Shown here: positions 43,431-50,949 of the stretch, one piece after another
Numbering within the stretch: position 1 is the stretch's first letter
How the letters are laid out: every line of letters begins with the position of its first letter
NCBI GenBank assembly: GCA_045807225.1
Contig: JBJMHU010000061.1
Location: 17,353 to 81,352 of the forward strand
Reading direction: 5' to 3'
DNA length: 64,000 nt
Source: Fodinibacter sp045807225
GTDB taxonomy: Bacteria; Actinomycetota; Actinomycetes; Actinomycetales; Dermatophilaceae
The notes under the pieces: model-generated
The model's database searches: none
Told to the model about the DNA's origin: nothing
The model's input: the letters and a program-made list of their open reading frames with translations, nothing else
Program-made: the position numbers and the translations under genes

Positions 43431-43919
43431 TCAGATCTCCACGGCGGGGGTGATGACAGGCCGCACGTCGCCCTCGGGCAGGAACACGAAGCGCACGAGC
43501 CCCCGGGGGGCCGGGTCGAGAGTGAACCGCCCGTCATCGTCCACCAGGGCACCGACGGTGCGAGCACCGGCCCGCAGCTCCACCCGCACGGGGGAGCCGT
43601 GGCCCGTCACCCACCCGTCGACGCGCACCTCCTCGGAGTCGATGGGTGAGATCGTGACCATCACCGACAAGGTCTCGGCACTGAACGTCAGCGTCTGCGT
43701 CTGCGTGTACTCCGAACGGGCCAAGGCGCTCTCGGCGCCGACTCGCTGCAGCTCGGCCACCTCCGCGTGCATGGCCTGAACGGTGAGGGCGAACTTGATG
43801 TCCTCGGTGAGCCCTTCGGGAACCGGGTCGGCGGTGCGGAAGACGTCCGCGACGGTGTCGAGGATGATGCGGTCGAGGTCGTCGAGCGGTTGCGCGGCGA
43901 AGTCGTGGTCGGTGCTCAC
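43431..43919 (-). CDS. Small helical/Ig-like protein between sigma factor and CHAT protease, cassette 2
   Basis: 162 residues, GTG overlapping the sigma stop (GTGA). The layout repeats that of its cassette 1 paralog: helical acidic half (LDDLDRIILDTVADVFRTADP, EGLTEDIKFALTVQAM), then beta-rich half (LTFSAETLSVMVTISPID, LVDDDGRFTLDPAPRGLVRFVF), ending RPVITPAVEI. The paralogs are clearly similar only in scattered motifs, showing old divergence. No known catalytic motif. Confidence 0.8.
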   Translation of the reverse strand: MSTDHDFAAQPLDDLDRIILDTVADVFRTADPVPEGLTEDIKFALTVQAMHAEVAELQRVGAESALARSEYTQTQTLTFSAETLSVMVTISPIDSEEVRVDGWVTGHGSPVRVELRAGARTVGALVDDDGRFTLDPAPRGLVRFVFLPEGDVRPVITPAVEI

Positions 43920-44503
43920 AGCGCACCTCCTTCCCAGGTGGGGTCGTTGGCGAGTGCGGTGCGGAGCTTGGCCAGGCATCGCCCCCGGGTCGGGCCGATG
44001 CTTCCCATCGGCATCTTGAGCGACTCGGAGACGGCGGCGTAGTCGGGGCGGTCGGCGAACGCGATGACGCGCAGCAGCGCCTGGCACTTCTCGGGCAGGT
44101 CCCGGAAGTGCCTCCAGAGCACGCGGTGTCCCTCCTGGCGCAGCACGAGGGTCGAGGGGTCCGGCATCGAGTCCGTCACGTTCTCGTCGATGTCGTGGTC
44201 CTCACGACCGTTCGCCTTGTGCACGCGCCAGGTCTCGCGTCGGACGGTGACGATGAGCCAGCCCATGACCGCCTGCGGGTCATGGATCTTCTCGGAGTTC
44301 TCGACCAGCCGTAGCCACGCGGTCTGCACGGCGTCCTGGGCCACTCCTTCGGAGACACCCTGGGCGCGAGCCGTGTGCCACAGCACGGGAGTGAGCAGGT
44401 CGACGAGCTGATCCATCGCCCCGACGTCTCCGTCGCGGTACGCACTGAAGGCCGCGGCAGCGCGCGTCGCAAGGGTGGCGGTGGTGTCGTCGGCCGACGT
44501 CAC
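43916..44503 (-). CDS. ECF-type sigma factor, cassette 2
   Basis: 195 residues, GTG overlapping the subtilase stop. Region 2: AYRDGDVGAMDQLVDLLTPVLWHTARAQGV and AQDAVQTAWLRLVENSEKI; region 4: LPEKCQALLRVIAFADRPDYAAVSESLK and PMGSIGPTRGRCLAKLRTAL. The region 4 recognition helix is almost the same as in the cassette 1 factor (SIGPTRGRCLAKLR in both), so the two sigma factors may read the same promoter. Confidence 0.9.
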   Translation of the reverse strand: MTSADDTTATLATRAAAAFSAYRDGDVGAMDQLVDLLTPVLWHTARAQGVSEGVAQDAVQTAWLRLVENSEKIHDPQAVMGWLIVTVRRETWRVHKANGREDHDIDENVTDSMPDPSTLVLRQEGHRVLWRHFRDLPEKCQALLRVIAFADRPDYAAVSESLKMPMGSIGPTRGRCLAKLRTALANDPTWEGGAL

Positions 44504-46371
44504 TTCTCGGTCTCCTCGAAGCGGTCGGCGTTGGCCTTGGCCACCACCGCCGTCGACGCCCGGCGCGCGCGGGACGGCCCGGCCCCCGAGCTCTGCCTGC
44601 TGCCCTGCTTGACGATCTCAGCGGCGATCTCACCGGCGATCCATGGTGACGCGAACGACGTACCGCTCCACACCGCGAATCCTGACCGGAAGTCGTCGAA
44701 GTCGATGCCTGCTCGCGTGCCCGGACCGAAGCCCTCGACCGTGATCGGCGGGTTCAGCGAGCCGGAGAGCGTCGTCGGCACGGTGCTCACGATGCCGGCA
44801 CCGGGGGCATGCGCCGTGACCCAGTCACCGACGTTGGAGAACAGCGCGATGCTGCGGTCGTCGGGGTTGGTGGCACCCACCCCCACCAGGCCATCGCGTC
44901 CCTGGGCGGCGAAGGCAGCGGGGAAGAACTTCGCGCGGGTGGAGTCGTTGCCGGCGCAGGCCACGACCACCACACCCTCGTCGGCGAAGTCCTGGAGCAG
45001 GTCGTGCAGAGCAGCGTCATCGGCCTCGTCGGGGGTCTCGTGGTAGAAGCCCAGCGAGAGGTTGACGACATCGAGCACGCCGTGCTTGATGACGTCCTCC
45101 TCGCGGTTCTCCGCGATGGCGGACTTCGCCGCGCGGTGCCGGTCGAGGAGGAGTCCCAGGGCCGCGACGATGTCGTGCTCGAGCGCTGCGCCGTCGGACG
45201 CCATGATGGGTACCTCGAGGATCACCGCCTCCGGACAGCGCTGGCGGATGATGCCGGAGATGAAGGTGCCGTGACCGCAGAGCTGGTCGACCAGGCCGTT
45301 GACGTCGTCGATGATCACGCCGGTGTTCTCGGGGTCGCGTGAGGGCTCCTTCCACACGCCGATCTCGCGGTTCTCGAACGTGACCTTCCGGTGGGCACCA
45401 GGGCACTTCCCGGTGCAGCTCTCCGCGGTGGCGCCTTCTGGCTCCGCCGGGAACCACGGGTGCTTCCCGAGGCCGGTGTCGAGCACCGCCACCACGGGCG
45501 GATGCTCGGGCACGGTGACGCCGCCTCTGGGGTCGGGTGCTGACCAGACGACGGGCGTGCGGCCGCCGACTCCTGGCGTGCCGTACTCCGCGACCGCGCC
45601 GCCGGCTCCGCCCCAGACGCCGCCGGCTCCGCCCCAGACGCCGCCGGCTCCGCCCCAGACGCCGCCGGCTCCGCCCCAGACGCCGCCGGCTCCGCCCCAG
45701 ACGCCGCCACCGGCCGTCAGCACGTGCTCGACGCTGACCCCGCTGGCCATGCTGGCTCCGCGCCGGTCTCGCCGGTCCCGCCGTGCCTTCTCGGCCTTGT
45801 CCGGCTCCGAGTCGGGCGCGGGCAGCCGGCCCAGCCCCAGCTTGTCGTAGAGGAGGCTGCCGCGCTCGGACGGTTCCATCAGCGCCCCCTGCACGAACCG
45901 CCACACGTCGGGCGCCTTGCCGGCCTTCTCGGGATCACGCACCAGCCGCATCCGGGTGACCGTGACCTTCGCGTCGCGGTTGAGCGAGGCACGTTCGCCC
46001 CGGTGGGGCACGAGCAGGGGTTCCCCGACCGGCTCGAGCACGAGAGGCTCGGGCTGACGTTTCGCGTACGCGATGAGCTCCTTGACCCTGCTGTCCCGGC
46101 CGCCGCTGTTCACGAACGGGTCGTCGATGTCGCGCACCACGAGGGTGTCGCCGACGTAGACGGTCGGCATCGGCAGCGGCTGGCCCGGGGCCAGGAACGC
46201 GGTCTCCGGGTCGAGCACCCGAGCCCCGAGCCGGCGGGCCAGTAACGGCGAGATGAGGGGCACAGGGGGGATGGAAGTGGGTTCCTCGACCTTCGGCGCC
46301 CTGGCAGTGGGCGGCTCTGCACTCGCCGGCTTCTCCTCGTGCGCGGGCTTCTCGGGGGACTTGCCAGCCAT
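44500..46371 (-). CDS. Cytoplasmic subtilisin-like serine protease with (GGVWGGA)5 repeat, cassette 2
   Basis: 623 residues, S8 peptidase. Triad: Asp near 298 in VAVLDTGLGKHPWF, His near 367 in CGHGTFISGIIRQ, Ser in WSGTSFASPWIAG; oxyanion Asn in VVVACAGNDSTRAKF. Residues 222-256 are five GGVWGGA copies, at exactly the same residue offset as the different repeat of subtilase 1. No signal peptide; a Lys/Glu/Pro-rich N terminus and a basic C-terminal tail. ATG 46371 has CAGGAG 6 bases ahead. A three-cysteine insert (ESCTGKCPGAH, and QLCGHG at the His motif) is specific to this copy. Confidence 0.92.
   Translation of the reverse strand: MAGKSPEKPAHEEKPASAEPPTARAPKVEEPTSIPPVPLISPLLARRLGARVLDPETAFLAPGQPLPMPTVYVGDTLVVRDIDDPFVNSGGRDSRVKELIAYAKRQPEPLVLEPVGEPLLVPHRGERASLNRDAKVTVTRMRLVRDPEKAGKAPDVWRFVQGALMEPSERGSLLYDKLGLGRLPAPDSEPDKAEKARRDRRDRRGASMASGVSVEHVLTAGGGVWGGAGGVWGGAGGVWGGAGGVWGGAGGVWGGAGGAVAEYGTPGVGGRTPVVWSAPDPRGGVTVPEHPPVVAVLDTGLGKHPWFPAEPEGATAESCTGKCPGAHRKVTFENREIGVWKEPSRDPENTGVIIDDVNGLVDQLCGHGTFISGIIRQRCPEAVILEVPIMASDGAALEHDIVAALGLLLDRHRAAKSAIAENREEDVIKHGVLDVVNLSLGFYHETPDEADDAALHDLLQDFADEGVVVVACAGNDSTRAKFFPAAFAAQGRDGLVGVGATNPDDRSIALFSNVGDWVTAHAPGAGIVSTVPTTLSGSLNPPITVEGFGPGTRAGIDFDDFRSGFAVWSGTSFASPWIAGEIAAEIVKQGSRQSSGAGPSRARRASTAVVAKANADRFEETEK
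45604..45708 (-). repeat. 21-base tandem repeat array inside subtilase 2
   Basis: Five 21-base units (GGCTCCGCCCCAGACGCC-GCC on the plus strand) are identical in DNA, encoding GGVWGGA five times. DNA identity points to recent expansion or slippage, unlike the drifted array of subtilase 1. Confidence 0.95.
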
Positions 46372-46415
46372 CAAATCTCCTGGGGTGCACGACCGGTGCG
46401 AGAGGGGAACTCGCC

Positions 46416-46441
46416 CAGCGTAGTGACGAACATCGACGCTG
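46416..46441 (-). promoter_or_regulatory. Dyad promoter/operator of cassette 2
   Basis: CAGCGT-N14-ACGCTG, the same dyad and TGTTCA-N17-TACGCT arrangement as at cassette 1. The arms and the adjacent GAACAGGAGCG are unchanged while the central bases differ (GACGAACATC against GATGATCATC). Confidence 0.6.
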
Positions 46442-46863
46442 AACAGGAGCGTGTCCGGACCCCTCTGATACCTCGGACCTGCACTTTTGTCCGCGCGCCC
46501 GCGGGGGGAGACGCTGGGAGCGGACCGGTCGGCACGGCATCCGGAAAAGAAACTTCGGAAGTCGTGTATCAGCGGGGCGGGACCCCGCTCCTCTTCCCCG
46601 TCGGACCCTTACAGGGCCGCGAACCGTCGACCGGCTCGTTTCAGGGGCCTGCCGGTCGGCCGCGGAACCTCAGGGGCGTCACGGCACCGGGCTGTGAGAG
46701 CGCGGTGCACGGGACGACGGTTCCGCTACACGGGGACCGGCCACGCCGGGCGTAGCACCGCAGGGGGTGCGGCACCCGGCGTGGCCGTCGTGCCCGGGAT
46801 GCAGGTGGCCGACCGGCCAGATGGGGTCGTGGCCCCGACTGCGATCCGCCTGCGCGGAGGGGC
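46442..46863. other. Noncoding block upstream of cassette 2
   Basis: About 420 bases without a gene. In order it repeats the elements of the cassette 1 block: TGATACCTC, hairpin AGCGGGG-CGGGA-CCCCGCT then CCTCTTCCCC, the identical 53 bases (46626-46678), and a hairpin CGGCCACGCCGGG (46738-46750) with its complement (46775-46787). It carries about 57 extra bases between the identical stretch and the last hairpin. On the minus strand the block follows the YtxH-like gene. Confidence 0.6.
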
Positions 46864-47244
46864 TCAGGCGGCGCCGTCGGTGCGCGACGTGGCGTCGGCC
46901 CACGGGTCGGCGCCGGAGCCGGTCGGCGAGGGCGCCGGTCGGCCGTTCGTGGTGCCCGGCGTGGTGTCGTTGCCCGTGCCGGTCTCGATCGCCTCGGCCT
47001 CGACCGTACGGCTCATGCGCAGCTTCTCACCGGTGGCGCGGGCGGCGTCGGCCACCATGTCGGCGACCACGGGGGCCGCCTTGGTGCGGGCGACCTCCTT
47101 GGCGTTGTAGACCTGCTTCTGCACCGGGCCGGAGTTCCAGACCTTGCCCGAGGTGCGGCGGATCTGCTCGTAGCGCTGCCGGCCCGCACGTGCGCCGAGC
47201 ACGTAGCCGGCGGCCAGGCCGGCGATGAACGTCAGCTTCCCCAT
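46864..47244 (-). CDS. YtxH-like membrane-anchored protein
   Basis: 126 residues, ATG with GAGAGGAG ahead. One N-terminal hydrophobic segment (GKLTFIAGLAAGYVLGARAG) is followed by a helical stretch RQRYEQIRRTSGKVWNSGPVQKQV and a Ser/Thr/Pro-rich acidic tail. The GYVLGARAGRxRYEQI signature is found in actinobacterial YtxH-like proteins. The longer frame from 47370 would cross the tRNA promoter and is rejected. Function unknown. Confidence 0.8.
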   Translation of the reverse strand: MGKLTFIAGLAAGYVLGARAGRQRYEQIRRTSGKVWNSGPVQKQVYNAKEVARTKAAPVVADMVADAARATGEKLRMSRTVEAEAIETGTGNDTTPGTTNGRPAPSPTGSGADPWADATSRTDGAA

Positions 47245-47357
47245 GGGTTGGCTCCTCTCGTCGGCCTCCGACCCTACCTGCCACGAACGCCGCGATGCCG
47301 TGCGCTTGCGACCGCGTCCCGGCATACCCTTGTCCCGTTCCGGCGCACGCCGGGTCT

Positions 47358-47444
47358 GGAGGGCTCGCATAGTGGCCTAGTGCGGCGGTCTTGAAAACCG
47401 CTATGGCGGCAACGTCATCGTGGGTTCGAATCCCACGCCCTCCG
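47358..47444 (+). tRNA. tRNA-Ser(UGA)
   Basis: 87 bases, class II. Acceptor GGAGGGC pairs GCCCTCC, anticodon loop CTTGAAA (TGA) in stem GCGGT/ACCGC, long variable arm, T loop GGTTCGAATCC. CCA is not encoded. The flanking gap 47245-47547 holds no other feature I can see. Confidence 0.97.
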
Positions 47445-47547
47445 CTCACGCGCCCGCGAGGTCGCGGCGAGGTCCCAACGGCCGGCGGATGGATCGGCAG
47501 GATCGTCAGCCTGTCGCGGTCCTCAGCGGCCGCCGTGGACCGGGGGG

Positions 47548-48582
47548 TCAGCCGCGCGGCGGGATCTCGCCGGAGCCCCGAGCCACCAGGGTCGGCTCGT
47601 GCACGATGTGCCGCGGCGGTGCCGTGTTGCCGTCGATGCGGTCGAACAACAGGTCGCCCACGGTCTTGCCGATACGGGCGACGTCCTGGCGGATGACGGT
47701 CAGCGCCGGGTCGAGCAGGTCGGCAAGGGGGAAGTCGTCGAAGCCGACCAGCGCCACCTTGCGACGCAGGCCGCGCTCCGCCAGCGCGCGAACGGCGCCG
47801 GCGGAGAGGATGTTTCGCGCGGTGAAGACCGCCGTCGGCGGGTCGTCGAGGCCGAGCAGCCCGTCCATCACCTCGGTGGCCTCGTCGGTCGACCGCAGGC
47901 CGGTGACGAGCAGGCGCGGGTCCGGACGCAGGCCGCGCTCGGCATACGCGTCGGTGAAACCGGCGAGCCGGCGCTCGGCCGTGGGGATGGACGGCATGTC
48001 GATGAGCGCTGCGATCCGCCGGTGCCCCTGCGCCAGCAGGTGCTCGGCGGCGAGCCGCCCGCCGCGCTCGTTGTCGACGGTCACCGAGTCCACGTCGATG
48101 CCACGCGGGGGGCGGTCGACGAACACGGCGGGGGTGCCCGAGCGCAGCTCGCTGAGCAGGTAGTCCTGGCGCTCGCTGGCCGGCATGATCACGAGACCGT
48201 CGACCCGGCGGGTGACGAGGTCGTGGACGAGCTCCTGCTCGCGGTCGGCGCCCTCGTCGAGGCTGGCCGCGAGCACCGCCGTGCCATGGCGGCGGGCCGA
48301 GTCCTCGAGGGCCCGAAGGAGGCTGGCGGAGAACGAGTTCGACAGGTCCTGCACCAACGCGCCGATCAGGCCGGTCCGTGCGCCCGTGCGCCTGAGGTTG
48401 CTGGCGGCGAGGTTGGGGCGGTAGTCGAGCCGCTGGACGGCGGCGGTGACGCGCTCCCGGACGTCGGTGGAGACGCCGGGCTCGTCGTTGACCACCCGCG
48501 ACACCGTCTTGAGGCTCACCCCCGCCAGCGCCGCGACGTCACGCATGGTCGCGCGATTAGTCTGGCCTGACAACGATGTCAC
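47548..48582 (-). CDS. LacI-family regulator of the adjacent sugar ABC operon
   Basis: About 344 residues. Helix-turn-helix: TMRDVAALAGVSLKTVSRVVND. The periplasmic-binding-like domain follows (GLIGALVQDLSNSFSASLLRAL, VDNERGGRLAAEHLLAQGHRRIA, ALVGFDDFPLADLLDPALTV). GTG 48582 gives the normal short lead before the first helix; ATG 48546 would cut into it. The start codon lies at the edge of an operator TGACAACGATGTCA, and a perfect TGACAACGTTGTCA stands before the divergent binding-protein gene, so it probably represses both. Confidence 0.9.
   Translation of the reverse strand: MTSLSGQTNRATMRDVAALAGVSLKTVSRVVNDEPGVSTDVRERVTAAVQRLDYRPNLAASNLRRTGARTGLIGALVQDLSNSFSASLLRALEDSARRHGTAVLAASLDEGADREQELVHDLVTRRVDGLVIMPASERQDYLLSELRSGTPAVFVDRPPRGIDVDSVTVDNERGGRLAAEHLLAQGHRRIAALIDMPSIPTAERRLAGFTDAYAERGLRPDPRLLVTGLRSTDEATEVMDGLLGLDDPPTAVFTARNILSAGAVRALAERGLRRKVALVGFDDFPLADLLDPALTVIRQDVARIGKTVGDLLFDRIDGNTAPPRHIVHEPTLVARGSGEIPPRG
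48568..48581. promoter_or_regulatory. LacI-type operator overlapping the regulator start
   Basis: TGACAACGATGTCA, one mismatch from the perfect palindrome at 48646. Its right end is part of the GTG start of the regulator. A further dyad CACATC-AC-GATGTG lies at 48586-48599. Confidence 0.75.
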
Positions 48583-48610
48583 TTTCACATCACGATGTGT
48601 AGACCATGGG

Positions 48611-48659
48611 TTGACCTCAGCGCAAGCAAACGATAGAAAGTCCCCTGACAACGTTGTCA
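48611..48659 (+). promoter_or_regulatory. Promoter and LacI operator of the sugar ABC operon
   Basis: TTGACC (48611-48616) and TAGAAA (48634-48639) are 17 bases apart. The perfect palindrome TGACAACGTTGTCA (48646-48659) lies where transcription should begin, so bound regulator would block initiation. Confidence 0.75.
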
Positions 48660-48703
48660 CAACGGCGTCGGCCCAAAAATGCACTCAAAGGAGAGTTCGC
48701 CCC

Positions 48704-49816
48704 ATGCACATCCGTCACGTTTCGTCCTCGCGCACGGTGCGCCGGGCGCTCGCGTCCGTAGGGATCGTCGGTCTCGCGCTCGGCGCAGCGGCCTGTGGTT
48801 CCGACGACAGCGGCTCCGGCAGCTCAGGATCCGGTGGCTCCGACAAGATCGGCGTCTCCCTGATCACCAAGGACTCCACCAACCCGTTCTTCGTCGCCAT
48901 GCAGAACGGCGCCAAGGCCGACGCGGCCAAGAACAACGTCGACCTCACCGTCGCCTCCGGCAAGCAGGAGGGTGACGACGCAGGCCAGATCGCCGCCATC
49001 GAGCAGGCCGTCGTCCGCGGCGACAAGGGCATCCTCATCACGCCCATGTCGACCGGTGTCAACGACGCCATCAAGAAGGCCCGCGACGCAGGCCTCTTCG
49101 TCATCGCCCTCGACACCCCGCCCGACCCGCCGGACACGGTCGACATCACCTTCGCCACGAACAACCGTGAGGCCGGCAACCTCATCGGCAAGTGGGCGGC
49201 CTCCACGCTGGACGGCGGCCAGGCCACCATCGCGATGCTCGACCTGTTCAACGACAAGATCGTCTCCGTCGACTACGACCGTGACCAGGGCTTCCTCGAG
49301 GGCATGGGCATCGACGTGGCGGACCCGAAGAAGAACGGTGACGAGGCCAAGAGCGGCAAGTACACCGGCGGCAAGGGCGGCGACTACACGATCGTCTGCA
49401 ACGAGCCCAGCAACGGTGCCGAGGACGGCGGGCGCACCGCCATGGAGACCTGCCTGAGCAAGAGCGACGGCATCAACGTGGTCTACACCATCAACGAGCC
49501 GGCCGCGGTCGGCGCCTCGGCCGCCCTCAAGGCCGCGGGCATCACCAACGCGCTCATCGTCTCGGTCGACGGCGGCTGCGCCGGCGTCAAGTCCGTCAAG
49601 AACGGCACCATCGGCGCCACCGCCCAGCAGTACCCGCTGAAGATGGCAACCCTCGGCATGGAGGCCATCGCCAAGATCGCCCGTGGTGGCGAGAAGCCGA
49701 CCACCTCCGAGGGCCTGGACTTCTTCAACACCGGTGTCGCGCTCGTCACGGACAAGCCGGCTGCGGGAGTCGACAGCATCACCTCCGACGCCGCATCGAA
49801 GATCTGCTGGGGCTGA
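48704..49816 (+). CDS. Sugar ABC transporter substrate-binding lipoprotein (RbsB/FrcB-like)
   Basis: 370 residues with lipoprotein signal ALGAAAC (Cys31). The mature domain is Peripla_BP_4: KIGVSLITKDSTNPFFVAMQNGAK, VVRGDKGILITPMSTGVNDAIKK and VIALDTPPDPPDTVDITFATNN are its sugar-binding strands. A Lys/Gly-rich insertion (KSGKYTGGKGGDYTIVCNEPS) is seen in the fructose-type branch. AAAGGAGAG lies ahead of ATG 48704. Ribose, fructose or a related furanose is likely; which one is not decided. Confidence 0.9.
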   Translation: MHIRHVSSSRTVRRALASVGIVGLALGAAACGSDDSGSGSSGSGGSDKIGVSLITKDSTNPFFVAMQNGAKADAAKNNVDLTVASGKQEGDDAGQIAAIEQAVVRGDKGILITPMSTGVNDAIKKARDAGLFVIALDTPPDPPDTVDITFATNNREAGNLIGKWAASTLDGGQATIAMLDLFNDKIVSVDYDRDQGFLEGMGIDVADPKKNGDEAKSGKYTGGKGGDYTIVCNEPSNGAEDGGRTAMETCLSKSDGINVVYTINEPAAVGASAALKAAGITNALIVSVDGGCAGVKSVKNGTIGATAQQYPLKMATLGMEAIAKIARGGEKPTTSEGLDFFNTGVALVTDKPAAGVDSITSDAASKICWG

Positions 49817-49822
49817 CCCCGG

Positions 49823-50845
49823 ATGTCGTCGTCCACATCTGCTGCTGCCGCCGAGTTCGCTCGGCGGCGGCAGAGCCCCGTCCAGCGGATCCAGAACCTG
49901 CTGCACGGCCACCCGTGGTTGAGCCCGCTCTTCCTGCTGGTTGTCACCTTCGTGATCTTCTCCATCCTCAACCCCAGGTTCGCCTCGCCCAACGCCCAGT
50001 CCCTGCTGCTCCAGCAGGTCGCGGTCGTCGCGTGCCTGGCCATCGGCCAGACCCTGATCATCCTCACCGCCGGCATCGACCTGTCGGTCGGCGCCATCAC
50101 GATCCTCGCCATGATGGTCATGGCGACCCTGGCCGCCGACCAGGGCGTGCCGGGGGGGCTGGCCATCCTCATCGGCATCGCCCTCGCGGTCGGCGCGGGG
50201 TTCCTCAACGGCATCCTCGTGACGCGCGTCGGCCTCCCGCCCTTCATCGTGACGCTGGGCACGCTGTCGATCTTCACCGCGATCGCGCTGCTGTACTCGG
50301 GTGGCTCGAGCATCCAGAACAACCGGCTTCCCGCCATCATCAACTGGACCGGTGAGACCTTCAAGGTCGGCAAGTTCAGCATCACCGTCGGCGTGATCAT
50401 GGTGCTGCTGCTCTACTGCATCGTCGGGTTCGCCCTCACGCAGACCGCGTGGGGACGGCACATCTTCGCCGTCGGTGACGACATCGAGTCGGCCCGCCTG
50501 TCGGGTGTGGCCAGCAAGCGCATCCTGCTGAGCGTCTACACGGTGGCCGGGCTCATCTACGGCTTCGCGGCGTGGATCCAGATCGGCCGCGCCGGCTCGG
50601 CGACGCCCAACGGCATCCCCGACGCCAACCTCGACAGCATCACCGCTGTCGTCATCGGTGGCACCAGCCTGTTCGGTGGGCGCGGCGGGCTGATCGGAAG
50701 CCTGCTCGGTGCCCTGATCGTCGGCTCGTTCACCCTGGGCCTCTCGCTCGCCGGCGTCGACCAGCAGTGGCGCCTGTTCGCGATCGGTGTCCTCGTCATC
50801 GTCGCCGTCTCGGTCGACCAGTGGATCCGGAAGGTCAAGGCATGA
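49823..50845 (+). CDS. Sugar ABC transporter permease (RbsC/FrcC-like)
   Basis: 340 residues with about nine membrane segments. LIILTAGIDLSVGAITILAMM, GVASKRILLSVYTVAGLIYG and ITAVVIGGTSLFGGRGGLIGSLLGAL are the BPD_transp_2 signatures. It starts 6 bases after the binding-protein stop, and its stop overlaps the ATG of a 35-codon ORF. Confidence 0.93.
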   Translation: MSSSTSAAAAEFARRRQSPVQRIQNLLHGHPWLSPLFLLVVTFVIFSILNPRFASPNAQSLLLQQVAVVACLAIGQTLIILTAGIDLSVGAITILAMMVMATLAADQGVPGGLAILIGIALAVGAGFLNGILVTRVGLPPFIVTLGTLSIFTAIALLYSGGSSIQNNRLPAIINWTGETFKVGKFSITVGVIMVLLLYCIVGFALTQTAWGRHIFAVGDDIESARLSGVASKRILLSVYTVAGLIYGFAAWIQIGRAGSATPNGIPDANLDSITAVVIGGTSLFGGRGGLIGSLLGALIVGSFTLGLSLAGVDQQWRLFAIGVLVIVAVSVDQWIRKVKA

Positions 50846-50949
50846 ACATCACCCGAGAAGGCTCGCCCACGCAGGGCGCGGGACCCGCGCTCCTTGGGCC
50901 CGTGCAGAGCCTGGCACCCGGCTCCGATACGCGCGGGGGGTCCAAATGA
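50842..50949 (+). CDS. Possible 35-residue peptide coupled to permease and ATPase
   Basis: An open frame starting MNITREGSPTQGAG and ending GSDTRGGSK begins at an ATG overlapping the permease stop (ATGA) and ends at a TGA overlapping the ATPase start (ATGA). The ATG has no strong ribosome site of its own and would rely on coupling. The sequence is Gly/Ser/Pro-rich without a known motif. It may only carry ribosomes across the 100-base gap, with no function for the peptide itself. Confidence 0.45.
   Translation: MNITREGSPTQGAGPALLGPVQSLAPGSDTRGGSK

Noticed and set aside
45604..45708. 21-base repeats as an intergenic satellite
   Set aside because: In frame within subtilase 2 and encode GGVWGGA.
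46864..47370. Longer start for the YtxH-like gene
   Set aside because: The extra 42 residues are basic and unrelated, read through the tRNA upstream region, and a good ribosome site precedes ATG 47244.
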